DNA from: Limnohabitans lacus
GTDB lineage: Bacteria > Pseudomonadota > Gammaproteobacteria > Burkholderiales > Burkholderiaceae_C
Length of the DNA: 64,000 nt
NCBI RefSeq assembly: GCF_030053395.1
Contig: NZ_JASGBH010000002.1
Coordinates: 282,625-346,624 of the forward strand
Direction of reading: 5' to 3'
Positions 1 through 7,151 of this stretch are shown piece by piece; the first letter of the stretch is position 1, and every line of letters begins with the position of its first letter. Both the position numbers and the translations under genes were made by a program. The notes beneath the pieces were generated by a model that had not been told where the DNA came from, made no database searches, and worked only from the letters and a program-made list of their open reading frames with translations.

Positions 1-1426
1 GAAATTGACCGCTGTAGGTGACAGGCTGATCAGCCAGCTTGAAGGGCCATTGCACGTGGGCATCGGCCAGCACGATTTGCATGCGGGAGGTGCCTTCTCC
101 AAATTGCTCTTCAGGGGCGGGTAATGAGCCATATGCGCCTGTACCCCGCTTGTAAGAGAGGCTGCCTTCGACGGCAGCTGGGCCTATGGCGTGTTTATGG
201 GCCAGCTGCATTTCCCAGCCGCTGACGGATCGGCGCTGAACTTCGACTTCGGTGTCGTCCACATAATTTCTGGACTTGCGTTGAAAGCCTTTGAAGCTCA
301 GGGTCGTCTTACCGACGGCATTGCGATCGATGATGCGGCTGAGTTTGACGTCGGTGGTTTCGCTGGAGCCTGCATACACGTAGTCTTGGTTCACACCCGC
401 AACGGTCTGGTGGTATTGGCTGCTGGTGGTGTTGAATGACAGGAGGTTGTAGCCCCAAGGCACCGAGTAATGAACGGTGTGGCCTTTGTTGCCGCGTGCG
501 CCGGGGTCTTTGCCGCCCAGATCCTGGTTGAGCGTGACATAAAAAAGGTCGCTGAGTGTCCACCAGTTGTCGTAACTCACGGTGGTGCTGCCTTGGTATT
601 TGCCGGTACTGCGTGTACCGCTGTCATCGGCTGACATGCTCAAACGGAACGGAAAAGCCTGGCTGTGCTGGATGCGCAAATCGCTGTAGCCGGGCTCGTT
701 GGCGGGCACGATTTGGATGTCGGCCTCGACGGTGGGGACTCGCTTGTAGTTTTCAAGCGCTTGCTCGATGTCTCGCAGATTGAGCAGATCGCCTTGCTGC
801 ATGGGCAGGATGTTCCACTCCGTGGCGCGGTGCATTTGGCCTGATGCGGGCGGGGCCCATTGCACGCGGTTGATCTTGCCAAACATCAACTCCAGCGCCA
901 ATGTGCCGTTTTGCAGGTTTTGGGGCTTGGCCAGAATGCGGCTGGTGACGTAGCCACGGGTGATGAGTTCGTTTTGCAGTCGGTCAATCACGATCTGCAC
1001 ACCTTTGGCGCCGATACAACGACCAAGGGGTGAGTCCATCACGCCAGATGAGGTCTTGCCGATGGCATCGAGCAGGTCCTTGGGCTCAAGGTCCAAGCCC
1101 GCATCGAGCGTAACCACTTGGATCTTGAAGCAAGGGGTTTCATCGGTTGGCAGCAAGCCCACGGCGGCTGTGGGAGCCGAAGGCAGCTTCACATCGGTGC
1201 TGCGTTCTTGTTGCGCTCTTTGCTGGGCTGCGCGTTCGGCATCGCGGCGTTCTTGCTCGATGAAGATGTTGGCATTGGGGACTGCGGGCACCGATTGCGC
1301 TTGACTGGCCATCGGCACCAGCCACAGCAAGGCCCCCGTGCCCACCAGCGTTTTGATCCATGCAGATGTGCCTGCTTGCGAACGGGATTGACGAGCAGTT
1401 TGCGGCCAACGTAGAACTTTTTGCAT
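1..1426 (-). CDS. TpsB (FhaC/ShlB-type) two-partner secretion transporter, 3' end cut off
   Basis: This open frame runs off the start of the window, so 475 N-terminal residues are visible of a family usually near 550-600. It starts at the ATG at 1424-1426 behind a GGAGAGG ribosome site. Residues 1 to about 43 are a signal peptide (LLWLVPMASQA core), followed by a Gln/Arg/Glu-rich linker. A POTRA-type domain lies near residues 95-185, with paired Cys99 and Cys137 and the pattern GYVTSRILAKPQ. The FhaC/ShlB beta-barrel begins near 235 with alternating aromatic/polar strands. Family members sit in the outer membrane and export a large TpsA exoprotein. The TpsA partner is not in view and could lie beyond the left edge. 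The family call is firm; the substrate is unknown. Confidence 0.88.
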   Translation of the reverse strand, partial: MQKVLRWPQTARQSRSQAGTSAWIKTLVGTGALLWLVPMASQAQSVPAVPNANIFIEQERRDAERAAQQRAQQERSTDVKLPSAPTAAVGLLPTDETPCFKIQVVTLDAGLDLEPKDLLDAIGKTSSGVMDSPLGRCIGAKGVQIVIDRLQNELITRGYVTSRILAKPQNLQNGTLALELMFGKINRVQWAPPASGQMHRATEWNILPMQQGDLLNLRDIEQALENYKRVPTVEADIQIVPANEPGYSDLRIQHSQAFPFRLSMSADDSGTRSTGKYQGSTTVSYDNWWTLSDLFYVTLNQDLGGKDPGARGNKGHTVHYSVPWGYNLLSFNTTSSQYHQTVAGVNQDYVYAGSSETTDVKLSRIIDRNAVGKTTLSFKGFQRKSRNYVDDTEVEVQRRSVSGWEMQLAHKHAIGPAAVEGSLSYKRGTGAYGSLPAPEEQFGEGTSRMQIVLADAHVQWPFKLADQPVTYSGQF

Positions 1427-1546
1427 GTAACCTCTCCAACAGGCAGACCAAATAGTCACCAATTCAAGGGGTTAAGTTTATAGTTTTAAAGTATTCAAAA
1501 ATAAATTAAACAAATACCTTTAATTGCAAAAATCAGACGCAAAAGC
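1427..1546 (-). promoter_or_regulatory. AT-rich leader/promoter region of the TpsB gene
   Basis: This is the most AT-rich stretch noticed in the window, unlike the GC-rich coding DNA around it. On the minus strand a plausible sigma-70 arrangement is TTGTTT, a 17-base spacer, then TTTAAA, about 65-95 bases before the start codon. Several other TA-rich hexamers could serve equally well. The AT richness could also attract H-NS-like proteins, as is common upstream of secreted virulence-type genes. That last point is inference. Confidence 0.35.
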
Positions 1547-1581
1547 AAAAAAGCGGTCAGCACCCGGTGGGTGCTGACCGC
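1547..1581 (-). terminator. Rho-independent terminator of topB
   Basis: A perfect 13-base-pair stem (GCGGTCAGCACCC and its complement) encloses a 3-base loop at 1553-1581. On the minus strand it is followed directly by six T residues. It lies 17 bases past the topB stop and before the TpsB leader, so it insulates the two minus-strand genes. Confidence 0.9.
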
Positions 1582-1597
1582 TCGCAAACAAAAATGA

Positions 1598-4528
1598 TCA
1601 GCTCAAGTGCTTGCCAATGATCCCCGCCAACTCGAACATGGTGGCTTGGTCTTTGCCGAACACGGCTTGCAGCTTGCCATCGGCTTTGATGGAGCGTTTG
1701 TCGGCTGGGTCTTGCAGGCCGTTGGCTTTGATGTAGTCCCAAATTTTCTTGACCACTTCGGTGCGGGCGTAGGTGCCGTCACCGATCACGGCGGCCAATG
1801 AGGCGCTGGGCTTCAAGGTGCCCACAGCGGCTTTGCGCGGCGCTTTGGGGGCGGCGGTCTTGGCGGCTTTTTTCGCAGCGGGGGTTTTGGCCGCAGTGGT
1901 TTTGGTGGCGGCCTTCTTCACGGCCACTTTGCCAAACGGGGTCTTTTTGGCGGCGGTCTTGCGGGGCGGGTATTTCTTGCCACCTTCGCGCTGCTCGAAC
2001 TCGAAGCTGACTTTGCCCTCTTCGGGGTTCCAAGCCAGCATGGCCTTGAAGCTGCGGCGCGTGCGGTTGCTGACGAACTTGTCGAGCAAGTCGGTCTTGC
2101 CTGTGCTCAGCAATTTGCTGAACTGCTCGCGCTCGATGGGTTGCTGCAAGATGATCTGACCGCTTTTGAAGTCGCAGCTGGGCGTGGGTTGCTCATTCGT
2201 CGGCACGGCTTTGCTGCAGACATAGTTGCTGCCGTGCTCGTGCACAGCGCTGCCGCACTTGGGGCAGGCGCCCAACGATGCGTCGGTGAACTCGACGATC
2301 TCGCCGGTGTCTTCGTTTTTCTTGTCGTCGCCGAAGTCGAACTCGAGCTTCCAGTTCTTTTCTTCTTCGTTGTACTTGAGCGCCATCTCGGCCACAAAAG
2401 GCCAGCCGGCTTTGGAGCGGAAGCCGTCCAGCGGGCCGATCTTTTTGTCGCGCATGAACTGCTCGACTTCGGCCGGCTCAAAGGTGCGGCCTGCGGGCGA
2501 TTTGCCAAACGAAAAACCGCAGCCTTCGCTTGCACCGTCGGTGCCCGTGCAGGTGTAACGGCGGTAGTTTTCTTTGACCACGCCGCCGCAGTTGGGGCAA
2601 GGCGTGGTCACAGTGGCGTAGTCACCGGGCACGGTGTCGCGGTCGTACTCTTTGGCTTTCTTGACGATGTGCTCGGTCATGGCCGCGATCTCGGCCATGA
2701 AGGTGGCACGGCTCAGTTTGCCTTGCTCCATTTGCGCGAGCTTGTATTCCCACTCGCCCGTGAGCTCGGGCTTGGAGAGTTCTTCGACCTGCAAGCCGCG
2801 CAACAGCGTCATGAGTTGGAAGGCCTTGGCGGTCGGGATCAGTTCACGGCCTTCACGCAGCATGTACTTTTCGTTCAGCAAGCCTTCGATGATGGCCGCG
2901 CGGGTGGCTGGCGTGCCCAGGCCTTTTTCCTGCATGGCTTCGCGCAGTTCGTCGTCGTCCACCATCTTGCCCGCGCCTTCCATGGCGCCCAGCAGCGTGG
3001 CTTCTGAGTAACGTGCCGGTGGGCGGGTCTTCAGGCCCTTGGCCTCGACCGACTCAACGCCGACCTGTTCGCCAGGCTGCACCGGGACCAGGTTCTGGCC
3101 CTTGTCGCCATCTTTGGCGTCTTCGACTTCATTGGCGGCTTCCTTGCCATAGATGGCGAGCCAACCGGGTTTGACCAAGACCTTGCCCACGGTCTTGAAG
3201 CTGTGGCCTGCGGCCACGCTGATGCGGGTGGTGACTTGGTACTCGGCGCTGGGGAAGAACACCGCCATGAAGCGGCGCACCACCAAGTCGTACAGCTTTT
3301 GCTCGGCCTCGGACAAGCCGCTGGGCGCTTGCAGCGTGGGGATGATGGCGAAGTGGTCCGAGACCTTTTTGTTGTCGAACACGCGCGGGATCTTGCGCAC
3401 GTAGTTGTTGTTCAGCGCCGTCAGGGCGTGGGGGGCCAGGTGGCGCATGCCGCTGTCGGCCAGCATTTCAAAGGTTTGCTTGGCCACAGGCACATAGTCT
3501 TCGGGCAGGTGGCGCGAGTCGGTACGCGGGTAGGTCAGGGCCTTGTGGCGTTCGTACAGGCTTTGCGCCAGCGCCAGCGTGGTCTTGGCCGAGAAGCCGA
3601 ACTTGCCGTTGGCTTCGCGTTGCAAACTGGTCAGGTCAAACAGGCCGGGGCTCGCTTGCGTGGTGGGTGTGGCCTCTTCGGTCACGCTGGCTTTTTGGCC
3701 GCGCACGGCGTTGACGATGGCTTGCGCCTCGACAGCGGTCCACTTCCGGTCGGCTTTCTTTTCGGCGTCTTCTTCTTTTTTCCACTTCGGGTCGAACCAC
3801 TTGCCGGGGTAGGTGCCTGCGGCGGCAGCAAACTCGGCGTGGATTTCCCAGTAGTCGCGGCTGATGAACTTGCGGATTTGTTCTTCGCGCTCGACCACCA
3901 CGGCCAGCGTGGGCGTTTGCACCCGGCCCACAGTGGTCAAGAAGAAGCCCCCATCGCGCGAGTTGAACGCGGTCATGGCGCGGGTGCCGTTGATGCCCAC
4001 CAACCAGTCGGCCTCAGAGCGGCTGCGGGCGGCGTCGGCCAGGCCCTGCATTTGCTGTTCGCTGCGCAGGCTGTCAAAGCCATCGCGAATCGCTTGGGGC
4101 GTCATGGACTGCAGCCACAAGCGCTTGACGGGTTTGTTCAGCGGTTTGGCGCCACCAGCGTACTGCTCGATCAGGCGGAAGATCAACTCCCCTTCGCGGC
4201 CCGCGTCACAGGCGTTGATGAGGGCGCTCACGTCTTTGCGCTTGGCCTGCTTGACCACGGCACTCAGGCGGCTCTTGGTCTTGTCCACGGGCTTCAAGTC
4301 AAAGTGCGGCGGAATGACGGGCAAGTTGGCAAAGCTCCACTTGCCGCGTTTCACGTCGTATTGCTCGGGGGCCTGGATCTCCACCAGGTGGCCCACCGCG
4401 CTCGTCACCACATAGGTGTCGCTCTCGAAATGGTCATCGTGCTTTTCGAACTTGCCCGCCACAGGGGTCAGGGCCCGCACGATGTCTTGAGCCACCGAAG
4501 GCTTCTCTGCAATCACCAAAGTTTTCAT
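1598..4528 (-). CDS. topB: DNA topoisomerase III with C-terminal SWIB domain
   Basis: Type IA topoisomerase of 976 residues that passes single DNA strands to resolve entangled DNA. The N-terminal TOPRIM domain shows Glu8 (LVIAEKPSVAQ) and the acidic motif DAGREGE from residue 108. The catalytic tyrosine is Tyr333 in LTYPRTDSRHL. Two C-terminal four-cysteine zinc motifs follow (CPNCGG... and CPKCGS...). After a Lys/Ala/Pro-rich linker (about 850-905), residues 906-976 form a SWIB/MDM2-like domain (ARTEVVKKIWDYIK, LQAVFGK, MFELAGIIGKHL). Type III enzymes are usually 650-850 residues, so the tail is extra. An in-frame extension to 4621 encodes low-complexity Arg/Ala sequence from the GC-repeat promoter and is rejected; MKTLVIAEKP is the family start. 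Confidence 0.96.
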   Translation of the reverse strand: MKTLVIAEKPSVAQDIVRALTPVAGKFEKHDDHFESDTYVVTSAVGHLVEIQAPEQYDVKRGKWSFANLPVIPPHFDLKPVDKTKSRLSAVVKQAKRKDVSALINACDAGREGELIFRLIEQYAGGAKPLNKPVKRLWLQSMTPQAIRDGFDSLRSEQQMQGLADAARSRSEADWLVGINGTRAMTAFNSRDGGFFLTTVGRVQTPTLAVVVEREEQIRKFISRDYWEIHAEFAAAAGTYPGKWFDPKWKKEEDAEKKADRKWTAVEAQAIVNAVRGQKASVTEEATPTTQASPGLFDLTSLQREANGKFGFSAKTTLALAQSLYERHKALTYPRTDSRHLPEDYVPVAKQTFEMLADSGMRHLAPHALTALNNNYVRKIPRVFDNKKVSDHFAIIPTLQAPSGLSEAEQKLYDLVVRRFMAVFFPSAEYQVTTRISVAAGHSFKTVGKVLVKPGWLAIYGKEAANEVEDAKDGDKGQNLVPVQPGEQVGVESVEAKGLKTRPPARYSEATLLGAMEGAGKMVDDDELREAMQEKGLGTPATRAAIIEGLLNEKYMLREGRELIPTAKAFQLMTLLRGLQVEELSKPELTGEWEYKLAQMEQGKLSRATFMAEIAAMTEHIVKKAKEYDRDTVPGDYATVTTPCPNCGGVVKENYRRYTCTGTDGASEGCGFSFGKSPAGRTFEPAEVEQFMRDKKIGPLDGFRSKAGWPFVAEMALKYNEEEKNWKLEFDFGDDKKNEDTGEIVEFTDASLGACPKCGSAVHEHGSNYVCSKAVPTNEQPTPSCDFKSGQIILQQPIEREQFSKLLSTGKTDLLDKFVSNRTRRSFKAMLAWNPEEGKVSFEFEQREGGKKYPPRKTAAKKTPFGKVAVKKAATKTTAAKTPAAKKAAKTAAPKAPRKAAVGTLKPSASLAAVIGDGTYARTEVVKKIWDYIKANGLQDPADKRSIKADGKLQAVFGKDQATMFELAGIIGKHLS

Positions 4529-4549
4529 GTCTATACAATCCCGTTGTCT

Positions 4550-4604
4550 CGCGTGCGCACGCGCGCTCGCACACATGCACGCCTGGGCGCGCTCACGCGC
4601 ACGC
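4550..4604. repeat. Alternating purine-pyrimidine (Z-DNA-prone) tract in the topB/SET divergent promoter
   Basis: The 102-base gap between the topB and SET-gene starts holds near-continuous alternating purine-pyrimidine DNA. There are uninterrupted runs at 4550-4566 (17 bases), 4568-4582 (15 bases), 4587-4592 and 4594-4604. GC and CA/TG steps of this kind favour left-handed Z-DNA under negative supercoiling. No clear sigma-70 promoter was seen within it. A supercoiling-sensitive role in controlling a topoisomerase gene is inference. Confidence 0.6.
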
Positions 4605-4630
4605 CCACATGAATTCACCATAACAAATTT

Positions 4631-5320
4631 TTGAACGCCGTGGCCAAAACCCCTGTTTCACCTTCCGCCTCGTCATCCAAGCGACGCATCCAGGTCCGCC
4701 GCTCCGGCGTTCATGGCAAGGGCGTGTTCGCCCTGCAAGACCTCGCCGAGGGCGAGACCCTGATCGAATACGTGGGCGAGATCATCAGCTGGGACGAGGC
4801 GCAAGACCGCCACCCGCACGACCCCAAAGACCCGAACCACACCTTCTACTTCCATGTGAACGAGGACAAGGTGATCGACGCGCTGCACGGCGGCAACTCC
4901 TCGCGCTGGATCAACCACAGCTGCGACCCCAACTGCGAAGCCGACGAAGACAACGAGCGCGTCTTCATCAAGGCGCTGCGCAACATCAAGGCCGGTGAAG
5001 AGCTGAACTACGACTACGGCCTGATCATCGACGAGCCTTACACCAAGAAGCTCTTGGCCGAGTACCCCTGCTGGTGCGGCGCCAAGAACTGCCGTGGCAC
5101 GCTGCTCTCGCCCAAAGACCGCGAAGACACGCCCAAGATCCCGAGCCAGAAAAAAGCCAAGGGCAAATCCAAGGCCAAGGGCAAAGCAGACGCCAAGCCC
5201 AAGGTGAAAGCCGAAGCCCAGAAAAAGCCCAAGGCTGACGCTAAAGCCGACGGCAAAGACAAGAAAAAGTCGGCCGACAAGGCCAAAAAATCCGGCAAGA
5301 AGAGCCCCAAGAAGGGCTGA
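4631..5320 (+). CDS. SET-domain protein-lysine methyltransferase with Lys/Ala-rich tail
   Basis: Predicted S-adenosylmethionine-dependent lysine methyltransferase. The SET fold spans about residues 18-160: VHGKGVFALQDLAEGE at the start, the hallmark RWINHSCDPNC near 92-102, and ELNYDYG with the catalytic-type tyrosine at about 127-129. A post-SET-like cysteine cluster, CWCGAKNC, lies at 147-154. Residues 171-229 are a highly basic, low-complexity Lys/Ala/Asp tail resembling bacterial histone-H1-like proteins and suggesting nucleic-acid binding. The start is TTG at 4631 or GTG at 4640; neither has a strong ribosome site. It is divergent from topB, and birA follows after 7 bases. The substrate is unknown; the tail could itself be methylated. 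Confidence 0.9.
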   Translation: MNAVAKTPVSPSASSSKRRIQVRRSGVHGKGVFALQDLAEGETLIEYVGEIISWDEAQDRHPHDPKDPNHTFYFHVNEDKVIDALHGGNSSRWINHSCDPNCEADEDNERVFIKALRNIKAGEELNYDYGLIIDEPYTKKLLAEYPCWCGAKNCRGTLLSPKDREDTPKIPSQKKAKGKSKAKGKADAKPKVKAEAQKKPKADAKADGKDKKKSADKAKKSGKKSPKKG

Positions 5321-5327
5321 GCACGGC

Positions 5328-6095
5328 ATGCCCACGGCCTGGCCCGCTGAAGCCATCTGGGAGCAGGTCTACCCTTGGCTGCCCGATTTCACCGTCGAGA
5401 TCCTGCCCGAGGTGGACTCGACCAACACCGAACTCATGCGCCGCGCCCGTGCGGGCCAGACCGAGCCCACGCTGCTGGTGGCCGAGCGCCAGACCGCAGG
5501 CCGTGGCCGCATGGGGCGCGTTTGGCAAAGCCAGCCGGGTGATTCGCTGACTTTTTCACTGAGTCTGCCGATCGCGCCCAAAGACTGGTCGGGCCTGTCG
5601 CTGGCCGTGGGCCTGAGCTTGGCCGAAAGCCTGCACCCGCAAGTGGGCCTGAAGTGGCCCAACGATTTGTGGGTGCAAGAGCGCAAGCTGGGTGGCATTT
5701 TGGTGGAAGCGGCCAGCATGGGTGGGCGCAGCCAGGTGGTGATCGGTGTGGGACTCAACATCCGCCCGCGCCCTGCCGAAGGCATGAACACACCACCTGC
5801 GGCTTTGACCGAGTGGCTGCACGACATCAGCGCCCCAGCGGCCCTGGCCTTGGTGGCAGCGCCTTTGATTCAAACCATCTTGGCTTTTGAGCAAACAGGC
5901 TTTGCGCCTTTGCAACAACGCTTTGAAGCTCGCGATGTGCTCAAAGGCCGCCGCGTGCACACCAGCGATGGCGCACAGGGCATGTCTTTGGGTGTCAGTG
6001 CCAGTGGCGCGCTACGATTGCAGACCGATTCGGGCGTGCTGGACATCCACAGCTCCGAAGTCAGTGTCAGACCCTTTGCCGAGGACAAACCATGA
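5328..6095 (+). CDS. birA: Biotin--[acetyl-CoA-carboxylase] ligase
   Basis: Activates biotin with ATP to biotinyl-AMP and transfers it to the lysine of biotin carboxyl carrier proteins. The 255-residue protein carries the biotin/adenylate loop GRGRMGR at 58-64 and the catalytic KWPNDL at 109-114, followed by KLGGILVE. It lacks the N-terminal winged helix of E. coli BirA, so it is probably a monofunctional (class I) ligase without repressor activity. It sits 7 bases after the SET gene and overlaps the next start by 4 bases (ATGA at 6092), indicating one transcript. Confidence 0.95.
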   Translation: MPTAWPAEAIWEQVYPWLPDFTVEILPEVDSTNTELMRRARAGQTEPTLLVAERQTAGRGRMGRVWQSQPGDSLTFSLSLPIAPKDWSGLSLAVGLSLAESLHPQVGLKWPNDLWVQERKLGGILVEAASMGGRSQVVIGVGLNIRPRPAEGMNTPPAALTEWLHDISAPAALALVAAPLIQTILAFEQTGFAPLQQRFEARDVLKGRRVHTSDGAQGMSLGVSASGALRLQTDSGVLDIHSSEVSVRPFAEDKP

Positions 6096-6421
6096 AGATG
6101 CGCGGGTGGATTGGCGTTTTGCTGTTGCTCAACGTGGTGGCCCTGGCTTGGCAATGGGATGCCTTTGCGCGCTGGGGCTGGGGCCCCAATGTGCAGCGCG
6201 AACCCGAACGCTTGCAGCAACAGATCCAGCCTGAGGCCTTGAAAGTGACCATTCCGGGGCAAGAGGCTTCTGCGACTGCTGTGGCCACCTCAGCTGTCGA
6301 GCCCGCCTCAGTGACTGGCTCAGTGCCTGCACCAACGGCCAGCAAAGCAGCAACGCCTGAAACCCGTGCGGCACTTGCCAAACCTGCGTCCGAAGCACCC
6401 GCCAAACCCGCTTCCAATTAA
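6092..6421 (+). CDS. Small membrane-anchored Ala/Pro/Thr-rich protein of unknown function
   Basis: 109 residues. A single hydrophobic segment at about residues 5-20 (GWIGVLLLLNVVALAW) is followed by Trp-rich sequence. A low-complexity Ala/Pro/Ser/Thr/Lys tail runs to the end without an obvious fold. The start overlaps the birA stop (ATGA), so it is probably translationally coupled. In many relatives birA is followed by coaX (type III pantothenate kinase) and a similar small anchored protein, sometimes with a SPOR domain; here coaX is absent and no SPOR domain is visible. The function is not recognised. Confidence 0.75.
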   Translation: MKMRGWIGVLLLLNVVALAWQWDAFARWGWGPNVQREPERLQQQIQPEALKVTIPGQEASATAVATSAVEPASVTGSVPAPTASKAATPETRAALAKPASEAPAKPASN

Positions 6422-6440
6422 AACTTCCGGAGATTGCTCA

Positions 6441-7100
6441 ATGAGCCTGAAACTGTATTTCGCCCCTGGCGCTTGTTCTTTTGTGCCCCATGTGCTGCTC
6501 GAGATGAGCGGTGCCGCGTTCGAACCCAGCATGGTCAAGCTGCACAAGGGCGAGCAAAACAGCGAGGAGTACAAGACCATCAACCCGCGCGGCCAAGTGC
6601 CGGTGCTGGTCAACAACGGCCAAGTGATCACGCAGATCGTGGCAATTGCGCTGCACCTGGACCAGATCTTTCCGCAGGCGGGCTTTTTGCCCACCGAGCC
6701 GATCGCCCGTGCGCAGGCCATCTCCACCTTGGCTTGGATGAACAACACGGTGCATCCGACCTTCACGCACATCTTCATGCCGCAAAAGTTTTCGGATCTG
6801 CCCGAAGTGCAGGCGGCGCTCAAGCCCTACAACATCCAAGTGTTCCGCCAACAACTGGGCGAGCTGCAGGCGCTGGTGCAAGCGGCGGCGGCCAAAGGCC
6901 AGGCTTGGTTGACGGGTGAGCAGTTTGGCGTGCTGGACGCTTACGCCCTGACCTTCACCCGCTGGGGCACGATCGCCGGCATCACCCCCGAAGAGCACCC
7001 CGACCTGTGGGCCTTTGTGCAAAAAGTCGCCGCTGTGCCCGCCGTGGCCCGCGTGATCGAGCGCGAGCGTCTGCAACTGAACATGGGCCAACCGGCCTGA
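6441..7100 (+). CDS. Beta-class-like glutathione S-transferase
   Basis: 219 residues. The thioredoxin-like N-terminal domain opens with KLYFAPGACSFVPH, matching the E. coli GstA pattern with the characteristic cysteine (Cys12 here). NPRGQVPVLV carries the cis-proline and is followed by an all-helical C-terminal domain. Family members conjugate glutathione to electrophiles or act as thiol-disulfide enzymes in the cytoplasm. The start ATG has GGAG 8 bases upstream; a longer in-frame reading from 6366 overlaps the previous gene and is rejected. It is convergent with the downstream sensor kinase gene. Confidence 0.9.
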   Translation: MSLKLYFAPGACSFVPHVLLEMSGAAFEPSMVKLHKGEQNSEEYKTINPRGQVPVLVNNGQVITQIVAIALHLDQIFPQAGFLPTEPIARAQAISTLAWMNNTVHPTFTHIFMPQKFSDLPEVQAALKPYNIQVFRQQLGELQALVQAAAAKGQAWLTGEQFGVLDAYALTFTRWGTIAGITPEEHPDLWAFVQKVAAVPAVARVIERERLQLNMGQPA

Positions 7101-7108
7101 TCGATTCG

Positions 7109-7147
7109 CAGCACCCCTGCCTGTGCCTGGCCAGCGATGGGGTGCTG
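7109..7147. repeat. Inverted repeat between convergent genes
   Basis: A perfect 9-base inverted repeat (CAGCACCCC at 7109-7117, GGGGTGCTG at 7139-7147) flanks a 21-base loop in the 51-base gap between the GST and sensor-kinase stops. No T-run follows on either strand, so a classical Rho-independent terminator is not supported. It may still end or stabilise transcripts. Confidence 0.35.
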
Positions 7148-7151
7148 GACC

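Noticed and set aside
3203..4612. Open frame opposite topB ending in the GC-repeat tract
   Set aside because: Covers the conserved TOPRIM and catalytic-tyrosine coding region of topB; no domain is seen.
4529..4621. 31-residue N-terminal extension of TopB
   Set aside because: Encodes Arg/Ala/Cys low-complexity sequence from the alternating GC tract; the TOPRIM start MKTLVIAEKP matches the family.
5161..5316. Possible tandem repeat array in the tail of the SET gene
   Set aside because: It is a degenerate Lys/Ala codon-rich low-complexity tail, not a unit-conserved DNA repeat.
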